Shown here one piece after another: positions 1 through 6,635 of a DNA stretch of 64,000 bases. Both the position numbers and the translations under genes were made by a program. The notes beneath the pieces were generated by a model, which did no database searches, was not told where the DNA came from, and saw only the letters and a list, made by a program, of their open reading frames with translations. Positions within the stretch are counted from its first letter, which is position 1; every line of letters starts with the position of its first letter. The DNA comes from CAVSKL01 sp963728475 [NCBI: Candidatus Eiseniibacteriota bacterium] (GTDB lineage Bacteria > Eisenbacteria > RBG-16-71-46 > JABDJR01). The stretch spans positions 1-64,000 of the forward strand of contig CAVSKL010000004.1 in the NCBI GenBank assembly GCA_963728475.1, written 5' to 3'.

Positions 1-1
1 C

Positions 2-115
2 AACCGCCCCCGCGCCAGGGTCTACCTGGTGCCCGGGCAGCGTGGCGGCGTCCTGGCCCGGGAGTGGAATCTGATTGTGCCAGAGTGTGGACGGCCTCCG
101 GCATCCGCGCATTAA
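2..115 (+). pseudogene. 3' end of an unidentified gene, interrupted by the IS21 element
   Basis: An open frame enters from the left edge and runs to a TAA at 113-115. Only bases 2-85 are native; from 86 onward the frame reads into the insertion element. If the element and one target copy are removed, the frame continues from 3323 for 13 more codons to a TAG at 3362-3364, so the insertion would have replaced the last codons of this gene. The visible peptide (ending LAREWNLIVPE before the junction) matches no family I recognise. Too little is in the window to be sure it is coding. Confidence 0.3.
80..85. repeat. Target-site duplication, left copy (CCAGAG)
   Basis: CCAGAG directly precedes the left terminus of the IS21-like element and is repeated exactly after its right terminus at 3317-3322. 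A 6-bp duplication is within the 4-8 bp range known for IS21-family insertions and marks the exact borders. Confidence 0.85.
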
Positions 116-136
116 TGACCCTTCCGCGGTCCGCGC
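86..136 (+). repeat. IS21 left terminal repeat region
   Basis: This is the outer inverted repeat TGTGGACGGCC-TCCGG followed by two TCCGCGC boxes at 104-110 and 130-136. The same order appears in reverse complement at the right end. These are the likely transposase binding sites. Confidence 0.7.
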
Positions 137-325
137 AGAGGCTCTCGCCAGATTCCCTTGCGTGGGGTAAGACTTCCCGATAGCGGACCCCAAAAAAGTG
201 GGGACCCGGGCCATTCACACCCGAGTCCCCCGAGTCGACAAGTTTGCGGACCGCCGACGTGGGTATGAGTGTGTCATTCCGCTTGCTTGTCGTCAATGAG
301 GCTGATGTGTCCGCGGGGAGTGGGC

Positions 326-1015
326 ATGCAGGACGACAGCTATCGTGAGGTCCGGTGCGGACTTTGCCAGGGGATCTTCTATCTCTGCCGGCGTTGCGAC
401 CGGGGTCACGTCTACTGCGACGAGACCTGCCGGATGGAAGGCAACCTCCGGGCTCGACGGGCCGCCCAGGCCCGCCACCAGGCGAGCGAGCTGGGTCGCC
501 AGGACCACCGGGATCACCAGCGCGCCTATCGTGTCCGGATCAAACTGGGTGCCGGCCGCGTGACGGATAAGGGTTCCCCACGCTCCCTTGCCTCCTCCAC
601 GGTTCCCCCCACTGCCAGCCGCTCCTTTCCGAGTTCCGGGAGGATCCGGGTCGGCGGGAGGAGGCTTTGTCATGGACCCACGGATCTGGGTGGCGGTGGC
701 GCCGCCCTGCGACCCGACATTCCTGCCGGCGACCAACCCCGGGAACGAGCCCTCGAGACCCGTCTGGCTCCCCCGTCTCCAACGTACCTCCGGGCGGCCC
801 GGACCGTTCTGGAAGGGCTCTCGCTCAGGTGCCCGATGCCCCTGTCCGTTGTGCTCTCTGTGGACGGCGAGGCCGGTTCATCCGGTTCGCAGCTCTCGCG
901 CGGCTTGGGGGTTGGGCAGCAGACCGTCATCGACGACGTCGCGGGGGTCGCCCGCCCGGGCCCCGGTCTGCCTGACCTCCGGCACCGGTGCCGGATCTGC
1001 CGGCGGGAGGCGTGA
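326..1015 (+). CDS. IS21-associated Cys-rich passenger protein, probably frameshifted
   Basis: The N-terminus has a treble-clef-like pattern, CGLCQG...LCRRCDRGHVYCDETC (about residues 11-37), followed by an Arg/His/Gln-rich helix ending near YRVR and VTDKGSP. This CDRGHxYC plus KVTxxGS layout is known from small proteins carried by some IS21 elements; their function is not established. Family members usually end with a second C-x2-CG...IRF box. Here that box (CALCGRRGRFIRF) lies in another frame, about 860-900, with a stop at 973-975. One extra C in the C6 run at 605-610 would join both parts, so the gene is probably frameshifted. As written, its stop overlaps the istA start (TGATG at 1013-1017). 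The start ATG at 326 has GGGAG upstream. Confidence 0.5.
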   Translation: MQDDSYREVRCGLCQGIFYLCRRCDRGHVYCDETCRMEGNLRARRAAQARHQASELGRQDHRDHQRAYRVRIKLGAGRVTDKGSPRSLASSTVPPTASRSFPSSGRIRVGGRRLCHGPTDLGGGGAALRPDIPAGDQPRERALETRLAPPSPTYLRAARTVLEGLSLRCPMPLSVVLSVDGEAGSSGSQLSRGLGVGQQTVIDDVAGVARPGPGLPDLRHRCRICRREA

Positions 1016-2502
1016 TGAAGACCCCGCCCGCCACCGAAGCCGAGATCCTACGCCTGTACCATGCCGAACGCTGGAAGGTGCGCACGATCGCGACCCACTT
1101 GGGCGTTCACCACGACGTGGTCCGCCGCGTGCTGGGCACCCTGCCCCCCCGGGTCCACCGGCGCGGCTCAAGGGGTCCCCACCCGTCTCCCCTCGCTCCC
1201 TTTCAGGACTTCATCGCCGCCCAGCTGGCCGACTACCCTCGCCTGTGCGCCTCCCGCCTGTTCGACATGGTGCAGGGGCGCGGCTACACGGGGAGCCTAC
1301 GCACGTTGCGCAAGCACGTGGCCCGGGTCCGCCCGGTGCCCAGGCGGGAAGCGTTCCTGAAGCTCTCCATGTTGCCGGGAGAACAGGCCCAGGCGGACTG
1401 GGCCTACGTCGGCAAGGTCGCCGTGCCCGGAGGGGAACGAGCCCTCTGGCTGTTCGTGATCGTGCTCTCCTACTCCCGGGCCCTGTGGGGGGAGTTCGTC
1501 TTTGAACTCACCGCCGACTCGCTCTGCCGCTCGCTGGTGCGCGCCGCCGCCTTCTTCGGCGGCACCCCCCGCCAGTGGCTGTTCGACAACGCCAAGGCCG
1601 TCGTCCTCGAACGCCGCGGCGGTGCCGTCCGCTTCCACCCCGACCTGCTCTCGGTGGCCGGCGCCTATCACGTCCAACCCCGGCTCTGCGCGGTGGGCAA
1701 AGGCAACGAGAAGGGTCGTATCGAGCGCCAAATCCGCTTTCTGCGCGACCGCTTCCTCGCCGCCCGCCCCATCCCCGATATCCAGACCGGCAACCGGGAG
1801 CTACTCACCTTCCTCGCCGACATCGCCTACCCGCGCCCCCATCCCGAGCTCCGGGACCGGTCCGTGGCCCAGGTCCTGGACGAAGAGCGCCCGCGGCTGT
1901 TGCCCCTTCCCCCCGTGCCACCCGCCACCCACCGCCTGCTCCCGGCCCGGGTCGACAAGACCGCCAGCATCCGCTTCGACACCAACCGCTACTCCGTCCC
2001 CGCCCGCTACGCCCAGTCCCTGCTCACCCTGGTCGTCGACGACGCCACCCTCCGCCTCCTCGACCGGGGAACCGAGGTGGCCCGCCACCACCGCTCGTGG
2101 GGACGCCACCAGAACCTGGAACTGGCCCCCCATCGCGACGAGATCCTGGCCCGCAAACGCGCCGCCCACGACCTCAAGGGACGCGACCGCCTCAAAGCCC
2201 TCGTCCCCGCCATCGACGACCTCTACGCCCGCTGGCTCGACGCCGGCCGCCACCTCGGCACCATGACCGCCCGCGCGCTGAAGCTCCTCGACCTCTACGG
2301 CGACACGCTGTTCACCCAGGCCGTCCACGAGATCCTCGACCGCGGGCTCCACGACCCCGGCGCCCTCGCCCAGTTCCTCGAGCAGAAGCGCCGGGCCGCA
2401 CAACGCCGCCTCCCCGTGGATCTCACCTTCGCCGACCACGTCCCCGACGCCGACGTCATCCCCCACAACCTGGAGGACTACGATGCCCCGCCCGAGTCCT
2501 GA
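1015..2502 (+). CDS. istA: IS21-family transposase IstA
   Basis: This DDE transposase cuts and joins the element ends. Its 495 residues show an N-terminal helix-turn-helix (about 8-40) for end binding, then an rve-type integrase core. The likely catalytic residues are Asp128 (QADWA), Asp191 (FDNAK) and Glu237 (GRIERQIRF), and a Mu-type C-terminal beta domain follows. I chose ATG 1015, with GGGAGG 5 bases upstream, over the in-frame GTG at 988. The stop overlaps istB by 20 bp, the usual IS21 arrangement that couples the two proteins. The frame is intact. Confidence 0.93.
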   Translation: MKTPPATEAEILRLYHAERWKVRTIATHLGVHHDVVRRVLGTLPPRVHRRGSRGPHPSPLAPFQDFIAAQLADYPRLCASRLFDMVQGRGYTGSLRTLRKHVARVRPVPRREAFLKLSMLPGEQAQADWAYVGKVAVPGGERALWLFVIVLSYSRALWGEFVFELTADSLCRSLVRAAAFFGGTPRQWLFDNAKAVVLERRGGAVRFHPDLLSVAGAYHVQPRLCAVGKGNEKGRIERQIRFLRDRFLAARPIPDIQTGNRELLTFLADIAYPRPHPELRDRSVAQVLDEERPRLLPLPPVPPATHRLLPARVDKTASIRFDTNRYSVPARYAQSLLTLVVDDATLRLLDRGTEVARHHRSWGRHQNLELAPHRDEILARKRAAHDLKGRDRLKALVPAIDDLYARWLDAGRHLGTMTARALKLLDLYGDTLFTQAVHEILDRGLHDPGALAQFLEQKRRAAQRRLPVDLTFADHVPDADVIPHNLEDYDAPPES

Positions 2503-3235
2503 TCTCATCCCCGCCCTGGCCGATCTGGGCTTCAAGACCTCCCCCGAGGCCCTCGGAGCCCTGCTCACCCATGCCACCCAGAGCCGCCTCTCCCCGGTCG
2601 AGACCCTCGAACAGCTCCTCGCCCTCGAACGCCGCGAACGCGAAGGGCGCAATCTCCAGACCCGCACCCGCCTCGCCGCCCTCGGTAAGTTCAAACCCCT
2701 CGACCGCTTCGACTGGAACCACCCCCGAAAGATCGACCGCAAGCTCTACGAACAGCTCCTCGCCTTCGACTTCCTCCACACCGGATACAACGTCCTGTTG
2801 CGTGGGCCCTCCGGCCTCGGCAAGACCACCCTGGCCCAGAACCTGGGCTGGCTCGCCCTCCAGAAAGGAGCCACCGTACGCTTCGCCACCCTCGGCCAGG
2901 CCCTGGCCGACATGGACAAACATGACACCCCCATCGGGTTCGAACGCAAGCTCCGCCACTACATCAAGCCCACCCTGCTCATCATCGACGAGCTGGGATA
3001 CCTCCCCGCCGACTCCCGCGGCGGGGACATCCTCTACAACGTCATCAGCCGGCGACACCAGGAACGCTCCACCATCATCACCACCAACCTCCCCTTCAAG
3101 CAGTGGGGGACCATCTTCCCCGGCGCCGCCTGCGTCGGCGCCCTTGTCGACCGGTTCACCGAAAACTGCCACGTCCTGGACATCGAGGGAGACTCCTGGC
3201 GGCAGAGGAAGAGCCGGCCTTCAGATCGAGATTGA
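2483..3235 (+). CDS. istB: IS21-family helper ATPase IstB
   Basis: IstB is the AAA+ ATPase that loads onto target DNA and activates IstA for transposition. The 250-residue protein has Walker A GPSGLGKTT (108-116), Walker B LLIIDE (165-170) and sensor-type TTNLPF (201-206), and resembles DnaC. Its length is typical for the family. It overlaps the end of istA by 20 bp, so translation is likely coupled. About 80 bp of non-coding DNA separate its stop from the right terminus of the element. Confidence 0.93.
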   Translation: MPRPSPDLIPALADLGFKTSPEALGALLTHATQSRLSPVETLEQLLALERREREGRNLQTRTRLAALGKFKPLDRFDWNHPRKIDRKLYEQLLAFDFLHTGYNVLLRGPSGLGKTTLAQNLGWLALQKGATVRFATLGQALADMDKHDTPIGFERKLRHYIKPTLLIIDELGYLPADSRGGDILYNVISRRHQERSTIITTNLPFKQWGTIFPGAACVGALVDRFTENCHVLDIEGDSWRQRKSRPSDRD

Positions 3236-3265
3236 CCGAACACGGGGCGCGACAGCGCCCAAAAT

Positions 3266-3316
3266 GCGCGGACAGGAAGAGGTTACAAAACACGCGGACC
3301 GGAGGGGCCGTCTACA
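3266..3316 (-). repeat. IS21 right terminal repeat region
   Basis: In reverse complement this reads TGTAGACGGCCCCTCCGG, then TCCGCG boxes at 3292-3298 and 3266-3272, again 26 bp apart. It mirrors the left end at 86-136. Confidence 0.7.
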
Positions 3317-3322
3317 CCAGAG
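3317..3322. repeat. Target-site duplication, right copy (CCAGAG)
   Basis: Exact repeat of bases 80-85, immediately after the right end of the IS21-like element. Confidence 0.85.
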
Positions 3323-3353
3323 CATCTTCAGCGGCATGCATGTAGTAAGGAGG

Positions 3354-4046
3354 ATGCAGCATAGCCGGATCCGGGCCGGCGACAGGGTCGTTGGTCTGGG
3401 GAGGAACATGGAACGGGGACACACCAAACTTGCTTGGGAAGGCCAGATCGTCTCGGTTCAGCCCCGGATCCGTCTGACGCGAAGCTTCGACCAGCGATCG
3501 CACAGCTACCTGGGCTACGTGCTTCGAATCCTGGGCACGCTCGGCGGCGAGGAACAGGAATTCGGTGTCGCGCCCGGTAAGAGTGCGCGCGGGAAGCACA
3601 AGTTCCGGGTCGGGGATCGCGTCTCGGGATCGGGCGAACATGTCGCCGATGCCCGGCTCGAAACCGCCGACATCTACAAGGCAAGCGGCCTGAAGATCAT
3701 CGCCAAGGGCCACGACGCCCCATCGAGTTCCCCACCTTTCCTGGGTGTCGCTCCCGCCCTCGAGGTGTACCGCGAACGGGGCCTTCGTCGCCTCTCCGCA
3801 ACGACCTACCGCACGAAGTGCCAGGCCTGCATGTGGGGTTGCGAGATGGCCGTCGAGATGACCATCGACCAGTGGAATCCGTCAAACGTGCGCTACCGCC
3901 GCGAGACATTCTGCTACGGGCCGAAGAGCTGCGCGTTCTACAAGGCGGGCCCGACGCGGAAGGTCCCCGGCCGAAGGGGGATGTCCTGGGAGGAGGAGGA
4001 CTGGGTCGACGAGGAAGCGACGGCGCACAGGGGTCCAGACGACTGA
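3354..4046 (+). CDS. Conserved Cys-rich protein of unknown function
   Basis: A 230-residue protein with two similar N-terminal segments (IRAGDRVVG near residue 6; FRVGDRVSG near 84) that could be small beta domains. The C-terminal part has a conserved-looking Cys cluster: C156-x2-C159-x3-C163, then C187 and C193, ending in FYKAGPTRKVPGRRGM. The cluster could bind zinc or an Fe-S centre. I recall the C-terminal block from uncharacterised proteins in bacteria and archaea but know no function. The start is uncertain: ATG 3354 directly abuts AAGGAGG, while ATG 3408 has a better-spaced GGGGAGG but would drop the first repeat; ATG 3336 is also in frame. The IS21 element lies 37 bp upstream and probably replaced the original upstream context. 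Confidence 0.7.
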   Translation: MQHSRIRAGDRVVGLGRNMERGHTKLAWEGQIVSVQPRIRLTRSFDQRSHSYLGYVLRILGTLGGEEQEFGVAPGKSARGKHKFRVGDRVSGSGEHVADARLETADIYKASGLKIIAKGHDAPSSSPPFLGVAPALEVYRERGLRRLSATTYRTKCQACMWGCEMAVEMTIDQWNPSNVRYRRETFCYGPKSCAFYKAGPTRKVPGRRGMSWEEEDWVDEEATAHRGPDD

Positions 4047-4100
4047 CGCGGAGGCTCGGTGAAGGTCTCTGGTACGGGATATGCTGCTAATCTATTGACC

Positions 4101-4114
4101 CACAATGTATTGTG
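4101..4114. promoter_or_regulatory. Palindrome upstream of the AbiE pair, candidate operator
   Basis: CACAATGTATTGTG has perfect 6-bp arms around a 2-bp centre and ends 4 bp before the -35 box. AbiEi antitoxins are known to repress their own operon by binding inverted repeats at the promoter, so this is a plausible operator. It is also AT-rich in a GC-rich region. Confidence 0.5.
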
Positions 4115-4118
4115 TCGT

Positions 4119-4147
4119 TTGACGGGCCTGGCAGGCGATGTTACAAT
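4119..4147 (+). promoter_or_regulatory. Sigma-70-type promoter of the AbiEi-AbiEii operon
   Basis: TTGACG at 4119-4124 and TACAAT at 4142-4147 are separated by 17 bp, close to the consensus. Transcription would start near 4154, about 27 bp before the GTG start at 4181. Confidence 0.65.
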
Positions 4148-4180
4148 TTCTCGGCACTTATCCATGAAAGCCGAGGAAAC

Positions 4181-4783
4181 GTGACAGTCAATTCAGTGGG
4201 TCACATCCTGGCCCTGGTCAAGAAGGCAGGGGTCATCCGTTCCCGCGACCTGGAGCGGGCGGGTGTCTCACGAACCCAGATCCGCAGGCTGCGGGAGAGG
4301 GGTGTGATCGAGCGCGTCGGGCGCGGCCTCTACCGGAACGCCGGCGCGGCCATCGACGAACGAAACGACCTCGCCGAGGCGGCCCGCCTCGTGCCGGGCG
4401 GGATCGTCTGTCTGCTCTCGGCGCTCCGGTTCCACGGCCTGACGACGCAGAACCCCTTCGAGGTGTGGCTGGCCATCGACCGCAAGGCATGGCGGCCGCG
4501 CCCTGGCCATCCGCCGCTGCGACTCATTTACCTATCCGGCGCGGCGCTGAGCGAGGGTGTCGAAGAACACGACGTCCAGGGCGTGCGGGTACGGGTCTTC
4601 AGCGCCGCCAAGACCGTCGCCGACTGCTTCAAGTTCCGAAACAAGATCGGAACCGATGTTGCCGTCGAGGCTCTCCGCGACTACCGCCGTGTCCACCCGA
4701 AGGGCCTGGAGGTCGTGTGGCGATTCGCCGAGATCGATCGGGTGAGGCGGGTCATCCGCCCGTACCTCGAGGCCACGGAATGA
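4181..4783 (+). CDS. Type IV toxin-antitoxin AbiEi-family antitoxin / regulator
   Basis: A 200-residue protein with an N-terminal winged helix-turn-helix (about 5-50: VGHILALVKKAGVIRSRDL, then RLRERGVIERVGRGLY), followed by an AbiEi-like domain with the LLSALRFHGL segment and a DVAVEALRDYRR stretch. In AbiE systems this protein neutralises the nucleotidyltransferase toxin and represses the operon. I chose GTG 4181 because CCGAGGAA lies just upstream and because it falls after the promoter; the upstream ATG at 4112 lies before the -35 box. Its stop overlaps the toxin start by 4 bp (ATGA at 4780-4783). Confidence 0.85.
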   Translation: MTVNSVGHILALVKKAGVIRSRDLERAGVSRTQIRRLRERGVIERVGRGLYRNAGAAIDERNDLAEAARLVPGGIVCLLSALRFHGLTTQNPFEVWLAIDRKAWRPRPGHPPLRLIYLSGAALSEGVEEHDVQGVRVRVFSAAKTVADCFKFRNKIGTDVAVEALRDYRRVHPKGLEVVWRFAEIDRVRRVIRPYLEATE

Positions 4784-5709
4784 CGCGGCGGCGGCCGGTG
4801 GTCAACACGGCCGCATCGGTGCGCGCCCGTCTCCTGGATCTCGCGCGCCGGCAGGGCGTGGAGTTCCAGCTCCTGCTCTCGGAATTCGCGATCGAGCGGC
4901 TCCTGTACCGGCTGGGCGCCTCTCCCCACGCCGACCGGCTTGTGCTGAAGGGTGCCACGCTCTTCAAGCTGTGGTCGGACGAGAGGCGGCGGGCGACCTG
5001 GGACCTCGATCTCCTGGGGAGAGGGTCGAGCAGCGTCGAGGATGTGGTGGCCCTGGTCCGCGACCTGTGCTCGGTCGAGTCGGACGACGGCATCGTCTTC
5101 GACTCGGACTCGATCCACGGTGAGGAAATCCGCGCCCCCGCCGAGTACAGCGGGGTCAGGGTGCGGCTCCAGGCCCGGCTCGCCGAGGCCCGCATCCCCG
5201 TTCAGGTGGACGTCGGATTCGGAGATGCCGTCGTTCCCGCGCCTGAACAGGCGGCCTATCCGACCCTGTTGGATCACGATCCGCCCCGGGTTCTCGTCTA
5301 CCCGCGGGGGGCGGTGGTGGCGGAGAAGCTCGAGGCCATGGTGTCGTTGGGGGTGACCAACAGCCGGATGAAGGACTTCTACGACGTCCACCGGCTGGCG
5401 CTCTCGGCGGCCTTCGACGGCGCCACGGTCGTGAGAGCAATCCGGGCGACCTTCGAGCGAAGGGGAACGCCTCTTCCCGAGGCCGAGCCGCTGGTGCTTG
5501 CCCCGGGTTTCCTCACGGCTCCGGAACGGGAAACACAGTGGCGCGCGTTCCTGCGAAGAGGGCGTCTGGAAGCCCCTGATGCCGCGGATCTGACCGAGGA
5601 GCTGCGCCGGTTTCTCCTGCCGGTTCTGACGGCAGTCGCCTCGATGGATGCCTTCGAGGCATCCTGGCCTCCGGGTGGCCCCTGGTCGTCAAGGGGGACT
5701 GGGACCTGA
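4780..5709 (+). CDS. AbiEii/AbiGii-family nucleotidyltransferase toxin
   Basis: The toxin partner of the preceding gene, 309 residues. It shows the family hallmarks: LKGATLFKLW (about 56-65), the nucleotidyltransferase metal pair in TWDLDLL (Asp75, Asp77), a KLEAM motif near 188 and RMKDFYD near 200. Homologues transfer nucleotides to RNA targets such as tRNA and can cause abortive phage infection or growth arrest. The ATG overlaps the antitoxin stop, so the pair is cotranscribed and coupled. The last 20 or so residues are Pro/Gly/Ser-rich and may not be conserved. Confidence 0.87.
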   Translation: MTRRRPVVNTAASVRARLLDLARRQGVEFQLLLSEFAIERLLYRLGASPHADRLVLKGATLFKLWSDERRRATWDLDLLGRGSSSVEDVVALVRDLCSVESDDGIVFDSDSIHGEEIRAPAEYSGVRVRLQARLAEARIPVQVDVGFGDAVVPAPEQAAYPTLLDHDPPRVLVYPRGAVVAEKLEAMVSLGVTNSRMKDFYDVHRLALSAAFDGATVVRAIRATFERRGTPLPEAEPLVLAPGFLTAPERETQWRAFLRRGRLEAPDAADLTEELRRFLLPVLTAVASMDAFEASWPPGGPWSSRGTGT

Positions 5710-5716
5710 CGGCCCC

Positions 5717-6151
5717 TCATTCCAGTGCATTCACGATCCGAAGCTCGAACTCCCATCCCTTGTGGGAAAGCAGGATGGAGGCCAGATCGTCGATGTCGAG
5801 CGGGGTGCCGTCGACAACGAGGAGCATGCCTCGATCACCATCCGAGGTGATGCGGCCCCGAAGCGTGTCGTGCAGCATCTGGGGGGAGCGCTCCGCCCCG
5901 CTCAGGTGCCGGGTGGCGAGCGCCTTGCGCATCTTCTCGCGCAGGCGGCCGAGCGCCTGGTACGGAGTCGTTTCGCTGTAGACCGCGAACTGGTAACCGT
6001 TCCCGTCGGTGCCGGCCTCCTCCGCGCGAACGGTGAACCCGAGCGGGACCTCGTGACAGGCAATGGTGAAGGTCCTCATTCGGCCCGAGAAGTCCTCGAT
6101 CTCCTCCCTCATCGGAAAGTCCTGCTCCCACGCGATGTCATCACGCTTCAC
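5717..6151 (-). CDS. Small conserved hypothetical protein
   Basis: A 144-residue acidic protein, KRDDIAWEQDFPMREEIEDF at the N-terminus and WEFELRIVNALE at the C-terminus, with no signal peptide or membrane segment. I do not recognise a named family. The GTG start near 6151 has AGGAGGG about 9 bases upstream; a longer reading to 6298 exists but has no ribosome site. It is convergent with the AbiEii toxin gene, ending 8 bp away, and is transcribed separately. Confidence 0.65.
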   Translation of the reverse strand: MKRDDIAWEQDFPMREEIEDFSGRMRTFTIACHEVPLGFTVRAEEAGTDGNGYQFAVYSETTPYQALGRLREKMRKALATRHLSGAERSPQMLHDTLRGRITSDGDRGMLLVVDGTPLDIDDLASILLSHKGWEFELRIVNALE

Positions 6152-6635
6152 GAGTCCTGCCCTCCTGTCTTGCGCGCCGGCCCGCCAGTGGCACGGGTCG
6201 CACGGGTGGTAACTTGTTTCGGAAGTCTGCGACGACTCGAAAACCGGGGTCGCCGGCACCCCCCGCGCGTGGCCGCCGAAGTACCTATGCGCCTCCACGC
6301 GGGGCTAGCCTCGTTTCAGATGCCGCGACTACGAGCCCGCAAAGATTTGCGGGTGAATGAGTTATAAACCCCTCGTCCGACTGGCCGCGCAGGTGTTCCC
6401 TCCCCGCGATCGCTTGCACGGATGTCCCCACTTTCGCCCGCCGCACCCCCTTTATCCGGTAGGGGAGTGTTACACCGTGCCAGGTTCGAAGAGGGTTACG
6501 TTTGGGCCCCCGGTGCTGCCCGCTTCCGGGGGGTGGCGCACGGTGGGGGCGGCCGCCTACCTGGGAATCTCCCGGCTCTTCATCACCGCCCCACCGCCAC
6601 CCGCCCGGGGCAGCCGCAACGCGCCCCGATCCGGG
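6152..6635. other. Intergenic region, no intact gene seen
   Basis: About 480 bp between the hypothetical gene and xfp. On the plus strand a short stretch at about 6534-6587 translates as WRTVGAAAYLGISRLFI, which resembles the start of an excisionase-type helix-turn-helix (WLTVxEAAxYLGISRxTV). It lacks a clear start and loses the pattern after 18 residues, so at most it is a gene remnant. Nothing else stands out. Confidence 0.4.

Larger units (their letters stand above)
86..3316 (+). mobile_element. Complete IS21-family insertion sequence, 3231 bp
   Basis: The element starts TGTGGACGG and ends CCGTCTACA, so both ends read 5'-TG...CA-3' with imperfect inverted repeats. It is flanked by the 6-bp duplication CCAGAG. 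Each end holds two copies of a TCCGCG(C/T) box spaced 26 bp apart (left 104 and 130; right, inverted, 3266 and 3292), matching the multiple terminal repeats of IS21 elements. It carries istA and istB plus an upstream passenger gene with a zinc-finger-like motif. The passenger explains a length above the usual 2-2.6 kb. Both transposition genes are open, so the copy may be active. It sits just upstream of the Cys-rich gene at 3354. Confidence 0.9.

Noticed and set aside
1-3316. IS21 region considered as two separate insertions because of the long 5' part
   Set aside because: Terminal repeats and target duplication match only at 86 and 3316, and the passenger gene explains the length.
3221-3713. 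Minus-strand frames across the IS21 right border
   Set aside because: They cross the element end and lie opposite the Cys-rich gene, so they cannot be native genes.
6480-6510. GGTTCGAAG considered as a tRNA T-loop
   Set aside because: No matching acceptor, D or anticodon stems could be built around it.
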